A stretch of DNA of 64,000 nucleotides from Sulfurisoma sp. (GTDB lineage Bacteria > Pseudomonadota > Gammaproteobacteria > Burkholderiales > Rhodocyclaceae): the NCBI GenBank assembly GCA_030691075.1, contig JAUYFI010000184.1, positions 1-64,000 on the forward strand, given 5' to 3'. Shown one piece after another: positions 46,140 to 58,217 of this stretch (positions are counted from its first letter, which is position 1; the number at the start of each line of letters is the position of its first letter). Position numbers and translations under genes: made by a program. The notes beneath the pieces were generated by a model that was not told the origin of the DNA, did no database searches, and saw only the letters and a program-made list of their open reading frames with translations.

Positions 46140-48427
46140 ACGACTTTTCCACCCTCTTCACCGGCCAGGCCGCGGCGGCATCGACCGATGCCGCGCCGTC
46201 TCGCTACCGGCTGCTGATCGTCGACGACGAACCGGGCGTGGTCAAGGCGCTGACGCGCGCCTTCCGCCAGGAAAACTACGAGGTGGTGGGCGCGGCCGGC
46301 GGCGAGGAGGGGCTCAAGCGGCTGGCCGAGGCGACCACGCATCTGGTCATCAGCGACTACATGATGCCCGGCATGAACGGCGCCAATTTCCTGCGCGCCG
46401 TCAAGGAACGCTCGCCCGACACCATTCGCATCATGCTCACCGGCCATGCCGACACCGGCGCGGTGATGGGCGCCATCAACGAAGGCGCGGTCTACAAGTT
46501 CATCCTCAAGCCTTGGGACGACGACGACCTGCGCGTCACCGTCGCCCTGGCCCTGGAACAGTTCGACCTCGTCCAGAAGAACCGGGCGCTCAAGCAGGAG
46601 AACGCGAAGAAGTCGAAGGAGATTTCCGCCCTCTCGCGCCTGGCGGCCACCAACCGCAGCCAGCTCGGCTTTGTCCTGCACAAGAAGAATCTCATCACCT
46701 CCGCCCAGCTTCAGGAACTCGTTCGGCTGCAGGAGATGCGCAAGGAGCCGCTCGTCAAGCTGCTGCTTGAAAAGGGGTGGGTGTCCGAGCGCGCCATCCG
46801 CAACGTACTCAAGAAGGACATGCTGATCGAGGAGGTGCAACTGGCGGAGTTTCAGGTCGATGCCGCCATGGCCGAGCTGATTCCGCGCAGCTTCTGCAAC
46901 CGCCAGATCGTGGTGCCGCTGAAGCTCGAAGGCCGGCGCCTGATGCTGGCCATGGCCGATCCGCTCGACGCCGGCCTGGTCGACGACGTGCGATTCACCG
47001 CCGGCCTGGAACTGAATGTCGTCACCGCCGACGTGGCCGCCATCCGCGCCAAGATCGCCGAGCTGTACGGCGAAGAGGTGGACTACAAGGAGATGGAGGC
47101 CATCGTCGGATCAAACGACCCCTACGAGGGCATCGAGATCGTCATCGAGGACGACGAGGCGGCGGACCTGGAGGAACTGCTGCGCGGAACGGAAGCGCCG
47201 CCGGCGATCCGCTTGGTCAACGCCACCATCCTCGAGGCGATCCGGCTGGGCGCGTCCGACATCCACATCCAGCCGCGCACCAAGAGCGTGGTGGTGCGTT
47301 ACCGCATCGACGGCGTCCTGATAGACAAGATCCACATTCCGCACCAGCTCCTCCAGACCCTGGTCTCCCGCCTGAAGATCATGGCCGAACTGGACATCTC
47401 CGAGCGGCGCCGTCCGCAGGACGGCCGCATCACCGTCAAGACGCCGCTGCGCATCGTCGACCTGCGCGTGTCCATCCTGCCGACGATCAACGGCGAGAAG
47501 GTGGTGATGCGCATCCTCGACCGCAATTCGGCGGTGCCCGACCTTGCCAGCCTCGGTTTTTCGGAGGCCGACCTGCCGAAGATCGCCGACATCGTGGCCA
47601 AGCCGCAGGGCCTCATCCTCGCCACCGGCCCGACCGGCAGCGGCAAGACGACGACGCTCTACTCCCTGCTTCGGCACAACGCGACGTCGGAAAAGAACTA
47701 TGTCACCATCGAGGACCCGGTCGAGTACTACCTCGACATGGCCACCCAGGTGCTGGTGCGCGAGAAGATCGGCCTCACCTTCCCGCTGGTGCTGCGTGCC
47801 ATCCTGCGCCAGGACCCGAACGTGCTGCTGCTGGGCGAGATCCGCGACAACGAGACCGCCGAGGTGGCCTTCCACGCGGCGCTGACGGGCCACCAGGTGT
47901 TCTCGACGCTGCACACCAATTCGGCCGTGGCGACCATCGCGCGGCTGATCGACATCGGCCTCAAGCCCTACGTGGCGGCGGCGGCGCTCGAGGGCATCAT
48001 CGCCCAGCGGCTGGTGCGGCGCATCTGCCCCCACTGCCGCGAGGAAGTGCCCGTGGACGAGAAGTTGTGCCAGCGGCTCGGCGCCGCCTTCAGCCGTCCC
48101 GATCTGCGGGTATGGAAGGGGCGGGGTTGCGAGCGCTGCCACGGCAGCGGCTACAGCCGCCGCATCGGCATCTACGAGGTGCTGGCGATTGACGACGTGC
48201 TGCGCGACCTCATCGGCGGCGGCGCCAGCATACTGGACATCGGCCGCGTGGCGCGGCAGCAGGGGCTGCGCACGCTGGCGCAGGACGCCGCCGACAAGGT
48301 GCACGCCGGCGAGACGACGCTTGGAGAAGTGCTGCGGGTGCTGGGTCCGCAGCCCCTGCCGGCTTGGAGTGGCGGGCATGAGGCGCCGCCCTTCGGTCGT
48401 GACGTCGCCTCGCCGGCGAACTCATGA
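46136..48427 (+). CDS. Receiver domain fused to a PilB/GspE-type secretion ATPase
   Basis: A 763-residue fusion. Residues 25-145 are a receiver domain (VDDEPG, phospho-Asp74 in VISDYMMPG, FILKPWDDDD). Residues about 172-330 resemble the MshEN/GspE N-terminal region (LGFVLHKKNLITSAQLQEL). The rest is a complete type II/IV motor ATPase: Asp box SDIHIQPR, RYRIDG, Walker A GPTGSGKT at 498-505, Walker B LLLGEIRD, His box TLHTNSA, and a zinc site CPHC...CERC. MshEN domains can bind c-di-GMP, although here some motif residues differ. No pilus or secretion gene is nearby, so the motor's machine must be elsewhere. Confidence 0.92.
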   Translation: MNDFSTLFTGQAAAASTDAAPSRYRLLIVDDEPGVVKALTRAFRQENYEVVGAAGGEEGLKRLAEATTHLVISDYMMPGMNGANFLRAVKERSPDTIRIMLTGHADTGAVMGAINEGAVYKFILKPWDDDDLRVTVALALEQFDLVQKNRALKQENAKKSKEISALSRLAATNRSQLGFVLHKKNLITSAQLQELVRLQEMRKEPLVKLLLEKGWVSERAIRNVLKKDMLIEEVQLAEFQVDAAMAELIPRSFCNRQIVVPLKLEGRRLMLAMADPLDAGLVDDVRFTAGLELNVVTADVAAIRAKIAELYGEEVDYKEMEAIVGSNDPYEGIEIVIEDDEAADLEELLRGTEAPPAIRLVNATILEAIRLGASDIHIQPRTKSVVVRYRIDGVLIDKIHIPHQLLQTLVSRLKIMAELDISERRRPQDGRITVKTPLRIVDLRVSILPTINGEKVVMRILDRNSAVPDLASLGFSEADLPKIADIVAKPQGLILATGPTGSGKTTTLYSLLRHNATSEKNYVTIEDPVEYYLDMATQVLVREKIGLTFPLVLRAILRQDPNVLLLGEIRDNETAEVAFHAALTGHQVFSTLHTNSAVATIARLIDIGLKPYVAAAALEGIIAQRLVRRICPHCREEVPVDEKLCQRLGAAFSRPDLRVWKGRGCERCHGSGYSRRIGIYEVLAIDDVLRDLIGGGASILDIGRVARQQGLRTLAQDAADKVHAGETTLGEVLRVLGPQPLPAWSGGHEAPPFGRDVASPANS

Positions 48428-50547
48428 ACAAGAATCCCGACCTGCCGGATACGCAGTGGCTCCTGTACCAGGCGGCCGAGCAGTCCCCGTTGCCGATCAT
48501 GGTGACTGACGGCGGCGGCCGCATCGTCTATGCCAATCCCGCTTTGGTGCGCGCTACCGGCTACGAGCGCGACGAACTGATCGGCGCGAATCCGCGCATT
48601 TTTCGGTCCGGGCAGACGCCCCCCGATACCTACCGTCAACTATGGGCCACCCTGCTTGCCGGGGAGACATGGGAAGGCGAGCTGTTCAACCGGAGCAAGA
48701 GCGGCGAGCTCTACGCCGAAAACCTGCACATCGCGCCGATCCGCGACGCCACGGGCGGGATTGGCCATTTTTTCGCAATCCGGCGGAATCCGGTCGAACA
48801 CCACGCAATGGCGGGACGGATCGAGTATCTGTCCAGCGTCGACGCGCTCACCGGCCTGCCCAATCGCAACCGTTTCATGATGCGGCTGGCCGAGTCCATG
48901 CAGGAGGCGGCGCTGCACGGCACGGATATTTCCCTGCTTCACATCGATCTCGATGACTTCAAGTCCTTCAATGATTCTCTCGGCCAGCGCGGCGCCGACC
49001 GCTTGCTGGAGACGATTGCCAATCGCCTCAAGGATCTGGTGCGGAGTAACGACGTACTGGCGCGGCTGGGGGGCGACAAATTTGCCCTGCTGCTGTGGGA
49101 TGCCGGGGTCGATCTGCCGCAACACGAGCTGCTGGCGCGCATTCAGGCCGGGATCGCCGAACCGGTCGAACTCGCCGACGGGCATTCGGTAACGGTCACC
49201 GCCTGCACCGGCGTGGCCGTCTATCCGCGCGACGGCTGCACCAGCGACGCCCTGTTGCAGGCGGCGGAGGTGGCCCTGCAATCCGCCAAGCAGGCGGGGC
49301 ACGGTCAGGCACGCATCTTCGAGCCGAGCGCGACGACCGGCAGGATGACGCGGGTGGACATGGCGGCGCAGTTGCGCCATGTCGCCGAGCGCGGCGAACT
49401 GGTGCTGCACTTCCAGCCGCAGTTGAGCCTTTACTCGGGCGAGATCGTCGGCGCCGAAGCGCTGGTGCGCTGGCGCCATCCCGACAGGGGCATGATTCCG
49501 CCCGGCGACTTCATCCCCTTCGCCGAGGAGACCGGCCTCATCGTGCCGATCAGCGAATGGGTGCTGCGGGCCGCCTGCCGGCAGGCAGCCGAATGGCGCC
49601 AGGCCGGCCTGCGGCCGCTTACGATCGGCGTCAATCTCTCGGCGCGTCATTTCCGCCATGCCGATCTGCCGGACACCGTCGCCGCCGTGCTGGACGAGAC
49701 GGCGATGGAGCCGCGCCAGCTCGATCTGGAGCTGACCGAGAGCGCCATGATGCACGATACCGGCGTCGCCATTCGCATCGTCGACCGGCTGAAGGAGCTG
49801 GGCGTGCGCCTGTCGCTCGACGATTTCGGCACCGGCTATTCGTCGCTGGCCTACCTGTCGCGCTTCGCCATCGACCGGCTCAAGATCGACCAGTCCTTCG
49901 TCCGCGACGTGACCGACAATCCGGTCAACGCCTCGATCGTCACCGCCACCATCGCCATGGCCCACCAGTTGGGCAAAGGCGTCGTCGCCGAGGGCGTCGA
50001 GACCGAGGCCCAGATGAATTTCCTGCGCCGCCACGACTGCGACGAGATGCAGGGGTACTTCTTCAGCCGGCCGCTGCCGGCGGAGGAGTTCGCCGCGCTG
50101 CTGGCCGATGGGCGGCGGCTGGAACTGGCGGCTCCGGCGGCGGGCGAGGCGGTGCCGACGCTGCTGCTGGTCGACGACGAGCCCAGCATCCTCAACGCCT
50201 TGAAGCGGGTATTCCGCAACGAGGGCTACCGGCTGCTGACGGCCGCCGGCGGCCGCGAGGGGCTGGAACTGCTGGCGCTCCATCCGGTGCAGGTCATCGT
50301 TTCCGATCAGCGCATGCCGGAAATGAGCGGCGTCGAGTTCCTGTCCCGGGCCAGGCAGCTCTATCCGCGCAGCATCCGCATCGTTCTTTCCGGCTATGCG
50401 GAGATCGGTACCGTGACCGATGCGGTCAATCGCGGCGCCATCTCGAAATTTTTCACCAAGCCCTGGGACGACGACGATCTTCGCGAAGAGATCCGCCGCG
50501 CCTTCCGTTCGACGGCCGAGGCAGGGCGGGTCTTGTCCGGAACATGA
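48424..50547 (+). CDS. PAS-GGDEF(degenerate)-EAL-REC c-di-GMP phosphodiesterase
   Basis: A 707-residue protein. The PAS domain is at residues 10-130 (PIMVTDGGGRIVYANPAL), then a GGDEF domain whose signature is GGDKF (near 217), so cyclase activity is unlikely. The EAL domain appears fully equipped (GAEALVRWRHP, ELTESAMM, SLDDFGTGYSSL, VVAEGVETE). At the C-terminus is a receiver domain with VIVSDQRMPEMSG and FFTKPWDDDD. A C-terminal receiver on a phosphodiesterase is uncommon and makes its output a relay target. It overlaps the ATPase fusion gene by four bases. Confidence 0.92.
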   Translation: MNKNPDLPDTQWLLYQAAEQSPLPIMVTDGGGRIVYANPALVRATGYERDELIGANPRIFRSGQTPPDTYRQLWATLLAGETWEGELFNRSKSGELYAENLHIAPIRDATGGIGHFFAIRRNPVEHHAMAGRIEYLSSVDALTGLPNRNRFMMRLAESMQEAALHGTDISLLHIDLDDFKSFNDSLGQRGADRLLETIANRLKDLVRSNDVLARLGGDKFALLLWDAGVDLPQHELLARIQAGIAEPVELADGHSVTVTACTGVAVYPRDGCTSDALLQAAEVALQSAKQAGHGQARIFEPSATTGRMTRVDMAAQLRHVAERGELVLHFQPQLSLYSGEIVGAEALVRWRHPDRGMIPPGDFIPFAEETGLIVPISEWVLRAACRQAAEWRQAGLRPLTIGVNLSARHFRHADLPDTVAAVLDETAMEPRQLDLELTESAMMHDTGVAIRIVDRLKELGVRLSLDDFGTGYSSLAYLSRFAIDRLKIDQSFVRDVTDNPVNASIVTATIAMAHQLGKGVVAEGVETEAQMNFLRRHDCDEMQGYFFSRPLPAEEFAALLADGRRLELAAPAAGEAVPTLLLVDDEPSILNALKRVFRNEGYRLLTAAGGREGLELLALHPVQVIVSDQRMPEMSGVEFLSRARQLYPRSIRIVLSGYAEIGTVTDAVNRGAISKFFTKPWDDDDLREEIRRAFRSTAEAGRVLSGT

Positions 50548-50595
50548 TGACGCAATATGATCCGGCCACGATGACAGGAACGACAGGGACGACTT

Positions 50596-51429
50596 ATGGG
50601 TGAGCGCACGTTGTTGCTGGTGGATGACGAGGAGAACATCCTTTCCGCCCTCGCGCGGCTGCTGCGGCGGGACGGCTACCGCATCCTGCGCGCGACCGGC
50701 GGGCGCGCGGGGCTGGAACTGCTGGCGGCGAACAACGACGTCGGCGTGATCATCTCGGACCAGCGCATGCCCGAGATGAACGGCACCGAGTTCCTCAGCC
50801 AGGTGAAGGAACTCTATCCGGACACGGTGCGCATCGTGCTGTCCGGCTACACGGAACTCAATTCCGTCACCGACGCCATCAATCGAGGCGCCATCTACAA
50901 GTTCCTGACCAAGCCGTGGGAAGACGATCTGTTGCGCGCCAACATCGAGGAGGCCTTCAGGCACTACGAGATGAAGCAGGAAAACCAGCGCCTGACCCAC
51001 GAGTTGCAGACCGCCAACGAGGCCCTGTCCACGCTCAACCGCGATCTGGAGTCGCGGGTCGAGGAAAAGACGCGGGAAGTCGTGCGCAACCTCAATGTCC
51101 TGCGCGTTTCCCAGGAGATTCTCGACGGCCTACCCGTCGCGGTGGTCGGCATCGACGAGGACGGCATGATCGCGGTGGCCAATCGCACGGCGGAAGCCGT
51201 TTTCGCCCGGCCCGACGCGGGGCCCCTGCCGGGCGATCCGGCCGCGGAGCGCATTCCCGGCGAACTGCGGGACTGCGCCACCTGCAAGGAAAGCGGCCCG
51301 CCGACCGCAAGGAATAGCGGCCGTCTGGGTGACGGCAGGACATGCAACTACTGGTGCTATGCCATGGGCGCCCAGTCGGCGGCCCGGGGCTGCATTCTCG
51401 TGGTCGACCCGCAAGAACCCGTCACATAG
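50596..51429 (+). CDS. Response regulator with coiled coil and PAS-like domain
   Basis: A 277-residue protein: receiver domain (LLLVDDEENILSALARLL, phospho-site VIISDQRMPEMNG, KFLTKPWEDD), long coiled coil (about 125-175) and a PAS-like C-terminal part (LPVAVVGIDEDGMIAVANRT). The last ~60 residues carry three scattered cysteines (CATCKESG, CNYWCY) that could bind metal. There is no DNA-binding or enzymatic output domain. It follows the EAL gene after 48 bases and precedes the HDOD gene by 10. Confidence 0.87.
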   Translation: MGERTLLLVDDEENILSALARLLRRDGYRILRATGGRAGLELLAANNDVGVIISDQRMPEMNGTEFLSQVKELYPDTVRIVLSGYTELNSVTDAINRGAIYKFLTKPWEDDLLRANIEEAFRHYEMKQENQRLTHELQTANEALSTLNRDLESRVEEKTREVVRNLNVLRVSQEILDGLPVAVVGIDEDGMIAVANRTAEAVFARPDAGPLPGDPAAERIPGELRDCATCKESGPPTARNSGRLGDGRTCNYWCYAMGAQSAARGCILVVDPQEPVT

Positions 51430-51439
51430 GACGCGCAAA

Positions 51440-52258
51440 GTGAAACAGATAATCGAGAAGCTCAGCAAGTTGCCGGTCCTGCCCATAGTGGTGCAGGAGG
51501 TCATACGCAGCCTCGGTGACCCGGATGTGGATGCCGCCGTCCTGGGGCACAAGATCGGGCACGACCCGGTGCTCGGCGCGCGGCTGCTGCGCGTCGCCAA
51601 TTCGGCCTTCTTCGGCCTGTCGCGGCAGGTGGCGACGCCGCAGGATGCCATCATGGTGATGGGCCTGAGCCAGGTGCGCTCGCTGGTGCTGGCCTCGGGC
51701 CTGGTCCATGCGCTGCCGCGGCACGCGCACGGGCTCGACCGCAAGCAGCACTGGCAGCGCAGCTTCCGCGTTGCCACCACGGCGCAGGCGCTGGCGCGGC
51801 GCGCGCGGTGCCCGGCCGAATCGGCATTCACCGCCGGCATGCTGCACAACATCGGCGAGCTGGTGCTGGATGTCTGCCTGCCCGAGGCCTATGTGGCGGT
51901 GCGCGCCGACAGCCGCGCCCGCGGAGTTCCGCTGCGGCAGGCCGAACGCGAGGCGCTGGGCTTCGATCACACCGAGGTGGGGGCCGAGGTCGCGCGGTAC
52001 TGGAAGCTGCCGGACGCCATCGAGCATGCCATCCGCCACTGCCATGAGCCCGAGGCGGCCGCAACCGAGGGCGTGGCCGCCTGCGTGGCGGTTGCCTGCC
52101 TGATCGACGACCATGCGGCGGCCGGCGGGGCAGGAATCCCGCCGGAACTGCCCGACGTCTTGCGCGCGGCCTTGCGGCTCGACGACGCGGCCATGCTGGC
52201 CTGCATTCCCGATGCGGCCGAGGCCGAGGCGGCGGCGGCCATGCTGTTGGGCGATTGA
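51440..52258 (+). CDS. HDOD-domain protein
   Basis: A 272-residue stand-alone HDOD protein: LSKLPVLPIVVQEVIRSLGD at the start, LGARLLRVANSAFFGL near 45-60, DAIMVMGLSQVRSLVLASG and AFTAGMLHNIGELVLD near 130. This is the HD-like fold without the full metal-binding set, used in bacterial signalling rather than hydrolysis. The start is GTG 51440, with AGGA nine bases upstream; no ATG occurs before the conserved core. It closes the first half of the signalling cluster, before the decayed nuclease gene. Confidence 0.88.
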   Translation: MKQIIEKLSKLPVLPIVVQEVIRSLGDPDVDAAVLGHKIGHDPVLGARLLRVANSAFFGLSRQVATPQDAIMVMGLSQVRSLVLASGLVHALPRHAHGLDRKQHWQRSFRVATTAQALARRARCPAESAFTAGMLHNIGELVLDVCLPEAYVAVRADSRARGVPLRQAEREALGFDHTEVGAEVARYWKLPDAIEHAIRHCHEPEAAATEGVAACVAVACLIDDHAAAGGAGIPPELPDVLRAALRLDDAAMLACIPDAAEAEAAAAMLLGD

Positions 52259-52313
52259 GACGTGCCGTGACCCCTTCGATTCAGTATCTGTCGGCTGGCA
52301 ATGGACCGGCCTC

Positions 52314-52340
52314 AAAAAGTCGGTGCTGGCGGGACGGCGC
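52314..52340 (+). repeat. Dispersed short repeat, copy 14 (left of the DUF1016 remnant)
   Basis: AAAAA then GTCGGTGCTGGCGGGACGG, one difference (core position 6). Direct repeat of copy 15, 967 bases to the right, across the decayed nuclease gene. Confidence 0.85.
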
Positions 52341-52358
52341 TAACGAGCTTTTCAAGAG

Positions 52359-52385
52359 AATTGTGGAGGCGCCGACTCCACAATT
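52359..52385. repeat. 10-bp inverted repeat before the DUF1016 remnant
   Basis: AATTGTGGAG, 7-base loop, CTCCACAATT; perfect. No T-run follows. It could be an operator or the edge of an inserted segment. Confidence 0.5.
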
Positions 52386-52421
52386 ACGGGTGCTCCTTCG
52401 CCGCTTTGGCGGTAAGAAGTC

Positions 52422-53225
52422 ATGACCGAGCCTGTGTCCGCTCAACGCGCACTGCCGGATTTTTCCGGTCTGGTGGCCACGATCTCCGAGGTGCATCGGT
52501 CACTGGCCGAGCAGGCGGCGCGTGCCGTGAATGTGAGCCTGACCCTGCGTAACTGGCTGGTGGGGGGCTATATTCGGGAGTACGAGCAACGGGGCTCTGA
52601 TCGCGCGCAGTATGGCGAGGCACTGCTTGACCGCCTCAGCCAGGCGTTAGCCGCAATCGGGACGGTGAGCTATCACCCTCGGGAACTACGCCGCTGCCGG
52701 GCGTTTTATCTAGCCTATCCTGAAATTCGGGGGACAGCGTCCCCCGAATCGGGCGGACTGCCAAATTCGGTTGCGCTGGCCTGGCCTGCGCGGCAATTGG
52801 TCAGTGCGGGAATTGAAGCGCCAGATGGGTAGTCTTTATTTCGAGCGCAGCGGTCTTTCCACCGACAAGAACAAGCTCGCTGCTTACGTTCAGATGAAGG
52901 CGGAGCTGTCGGCACCGGTGTTGAATGTGCGCGACCCCTATGTCTTCGAGTTCCTCGGCATCAAACCCCAGGAGGTCATGTACGAATCGGACGTGGAAGA
53001 TGCCATCCTGGACAACCTCCAACAGTTCCTGCTGGAGATGGGCCACGGCTTCTGTTTCGAAGCCCGGCAAAAGCGGATATTGATCGGCGACGAGCACTAC
53101 TTCATCGATCTGGTTTTCTACCATCGCATTTTGAAATGCCATGTGCTGGTGGAGCTGAAGCTGGCGGAGTTCAGCAGCGCTTCCTGGCCGAAAAATTACG
53201 GGAGGTGGGCGCTGATGATGAGTGA
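52422..53225 (+). pseudogene. DUF1016/YhcG-type PDDEXK nuclease gene, decayed
   Basis: The N-terminal DUF1016 region is intact (SLTLRNWLVGGYIREYEQRG, LSQALAAIGTVSYHPRELRR). After PNSVALA the family sequence jumps to RGNWSVRELKRQMGSLYFER in another frame. The nuclease domain follows (YFIDLVFYHRILKCHVLVEL then KLAEF) and breaks again at FSS. The true C-terminus QRFLAEKLREVGADDE is found in yet another frame, ending at 53225. Two internal deletions with frameshifts make it non-functional. A perfect 11-bp hairpin (52725-52749) lies near the first junction. It interrupts the signalling cluster. Confidence 0.88.
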
Positions 53226-53280
53226 AACCAAAATTGTTGGTCGGATTGGCCCGCAGGGCTTAACCCGACTTCCGCGCGGT

Positions 53281-53307
53281 GAAAAGTCGGCGCGGGCGGG
53301 ACGGCGC
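53281..53307 (+). repeat. Dispersed short repeat, copy 15 (right of the DUF1016 remnant)
   Basis: GAAAA then GTCGGCGCGGGCGGGACGG, one difference (core position 9). Same orientation as copy 14. Confidence 0.8.
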
Positions 53308-53356
53308 ACGGTGAAGTTGAGAAGAAAACCTTACTGACGGCGAAACGGAGACGAAC

Positions 53357-54493
53357 ATGCGGATAGAGCAATTGCACTGGACTACACGGAACGGCTGGCA
53401 GCCTGCCGTCCCCGCCTTGCATGACGCCGACCTGGTGCTGATCTTCGGCGCCACGGACCGGCTCGAAGCGGCGCGCCTCGACGAGCTGCGGGCCTTCTAC
53501 CCCGATGCCCGTCAGTTCGGCTGCTCGACGGCCGGCGAGATTCTGGATGCCCGCGTTTATGACGAATCCATCGCGGTGACGGCGGTGAGCTTTGCCGCCA
53601 CGGAGGTGCGCCTCGTCAGCCAGGCCATCGTCGATTCCGCCGCCAGCGAGGCCGCCGGCGCGGCGCTGGCGGCGCAACTGCCGCGGGACGGGCTGCGCCA
53701 TGTGCTGGTGCTGTCGGATGGCCTGCACGTTAACGGCACCGAACTGGTACGCGGGATCAAGGGCGGCCTGCCGCCCGAGGTCGAGGTGACCGGCGGGCTC
53801 TCGGGCGACGGCGCGCGCTTCGGCCGCACGCTGGTGATCGCCGATGCGCCGCCGCGGGAGCGGCTGGTCGCCGCCGTCGGCTTCTACGGCGAGCGTTTTC
53901 AGGTGGGCCACGGCTCGCTCGGTGGTTGGGATCCGTTCGGCCCGTCCCGGCTGATCACCCGTTCGGAGGGTAACGTGCTCTATGAGCTCGACGGCCAGTC
54001 GGCGCTGGCGCTCTACAAGCAGTACCTCGGCGAACATGCGGCGGGCCTGCCGGCGACGGGGCTGCTGTTTCCCCTGGCGCTGCGTGCCGAGGGCGAGAAC
54101 GGCAGCGAGGCCGACGGCCTGGTGCGCACCATACTCGCGGTGGACGAGGCCGGCCAGTCGATGACCTTTGCCGGCGACATGCCGCAGGGCCGTTACGTGC
54201 GCCTGATGAAGGCCAATTTCGACCGTCTGGTGGAAGGCGCCGCCGGCGCGGCACGGGTCGCCAGCGCTGCCATGAAGGATGCGCAGCTGGCCGTCCTGGT
54301 GAGCTGCGTCGGCCGCAAGCTCGTGCTCAAGCAGCGGGTGGAGGAGGAGGTCGAGGGGGTGCGCGACGTACTGGGCGCCGGCGCCCGCCTGACCGGCTTC
54401 TACTCCTACGGCGAGATTTCGCCCTATACGCCCACGGCGCGGTGCGAGTTGCACAACCAAACCATGACCATCACTACCTTCAGCGAAACCTGA
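53357..54493 (+). CDS. FIST-domain sensory protein
   Basis: A 378-residue cytoplasmic protein with FIST N and FIST C domains, proposed to sense small ligands. N-terminal part: ALHDADLVLIFGATDRLEAA, FGCSTAGEILDARVYDESI and GLSGDGARFGRTLVI. C-terminal part: NVLYELDGQSALALYKQYLG, MPQGRYVRLMKANFDRLV and the end GFYSYGEISPYTPTARCELH with HNQTMTITTFSE. The start has GGAG upstream. It is followed after one base by a histidine kinase, the classic FIST-kinase pairing, so it probably delivers the signal to that kinase. Confidence 0.93.
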   Translation: MRIEQLHWTTRNGWQPAVPALHDADLVLIFGATDRLEAARLDELRAFYPDARQFGCSTAGEILDARVYDESIAVTAVSFAATEVRLVSQAIVDSAASEAAGAALAAQLPRDGLRHVLVLSDGLHVNGTELVRGIKGGLPPEVEVTGGLSGDGARFGRTLVIADAPPRERLVAAVGFYGERFQVGHGSLGGWDPFGPSRLITRSEGNVLYELDGQSALALYKQYLGEHAAGLPATGLLFPLALRAEGENGSEADGLVRTILAVDEAGQSMTFAGDMPQGRYVRLMKANFDRLVEGAAGAARVASAAMKDAQLAVLVSCVGRKLVLKQRVEEEVEGVRDVLGAGARLTGFYSYGEISPYTPTARCELHNQTMTITTFSET

Positions 54494-54494
54494 C

Positions 54495-55981
<1,487 letters not shown>

Positions 55982-55985
<4 letters not shown>

Positions 55986-56395
55986 GCGACGCCGATCTAT
56001 TTGCCGGCCTGAAGGCCCTGGTCGATTCGTCCTTTCCCAAGCGCTGCGCGTGTTGCGGCCGCGTCTATGCCAGCGCCGAGGAATTTTTCCGCGAAACCCA
56101 GAAGATTCGTCCGGGAAGCCGCGACCTCAAGCCGGCGACGGAGGAAGACGGCACGCGCATCATCGAGGCTTTCCGCAACTGCGTCTGCGGCTCGACGCTG
56201 ATGGAGTTTTTCGGCGACCGGCGCGATGCGTCGCTCGCGGGAGAAGGGCGGCGCAAGCGCTTCGGGGTGTTGATGCAACAATTGGTCGAACGCGGCGTGG
56301 ATGGCGCCGTCGCCAAGCAGGAATTGCTGAAGCTCGTGCACGGCCAGCACAGCGAACTCATCGAAGCGCTGCGCGAAGGCGGCAAGACTGCCTGA
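55982..56395 (+). CDS. Small protein with paired Cys motifs, in the FIST-kinase operon
   Basis: A 137-residue protein of unknown function. CACCGRVYASAEEFFRET near residue 19 and FRNCVCGSTLMEFFGDRRD near 67 give a CxxC plus CxC arrangement that could bind zinc or respond to redox. The second half is helical and charged. The CACCG string also appears at the N-terminus of the kinase encoded just before it. The gene overlaps the kinase gene by four bases, so a role in the same pathway is likely. It ends the signalling cluster. Confidence 0.8.
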
Positions 56396-57835
<1,440 letters not shown>

Positions 57836-57836
57836 G

Positions 57837-58163
57837 ATGGGCTTTGCGGAGAATCTCAAGCACCTGCCGCGCGTCTCGCACCTGCTGGCGATCGAGCTGA
57901 TGGACAAGGAAGGCAACGTCGTCGCGACCATCGAGAACAAGCCGGGTCAGGCCGGTTCGCTCACCGTGTACAACCACCTCGGCCAGATTTACGGCGCCAT
58001 CAATTCCGATGCGGCGAAAAAGGGCCTGGAGATCTTCGCCGAGCATGCGGTCGATGCGCAAGCCCATCCGGGCAAGCATCCGAACATCGACCGCCTGCTG
58101 GCGCTGGTTGCCGAGGGCGGTCAGTTTCGGGTAAAACACATTTTCGCGACCGGAACGGAATAA
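57837..58163 (+). CDS. DUF2322 family protein
   Basis: A 108-residue protein matching DUF2322 over its whole length: MGFAENLKHLPRVSHLLAIE, NKPGQAGSLTVYNHL, IFAEHAVDAQAHPGKHPNID. The family is small, proteobacterial and uncharacterised. It starts one base after purB and is likely co-transcribed. There is no signal peptide, membrane segment or metal motif. Confidence 0.88.
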   Translation: MGFAENLKHLPRVSHLLAIELMDKEGNVVATIENKPGQAGSLTVYNHLGQIYGAINSDAAKKGLEIFAEHAVDAQAHPGKHPNIDRLLALVAEGGQFRVKHIFATGTE

Positions 58164-58217
58164 TCCGGAGCGTTTGACAGTCAACCCGCAACACCCCTTC
58201 CCCAGGAGAAAACAGAG

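Noticed and set aside
52725-52749. Terminator in the DUF1016 remnant
   Set aside because: The perfect 11-bp stem (ATTCGGGGGAC / GTCCCCCGAAT) has no T-run and is translated as part of the residual reading frame.
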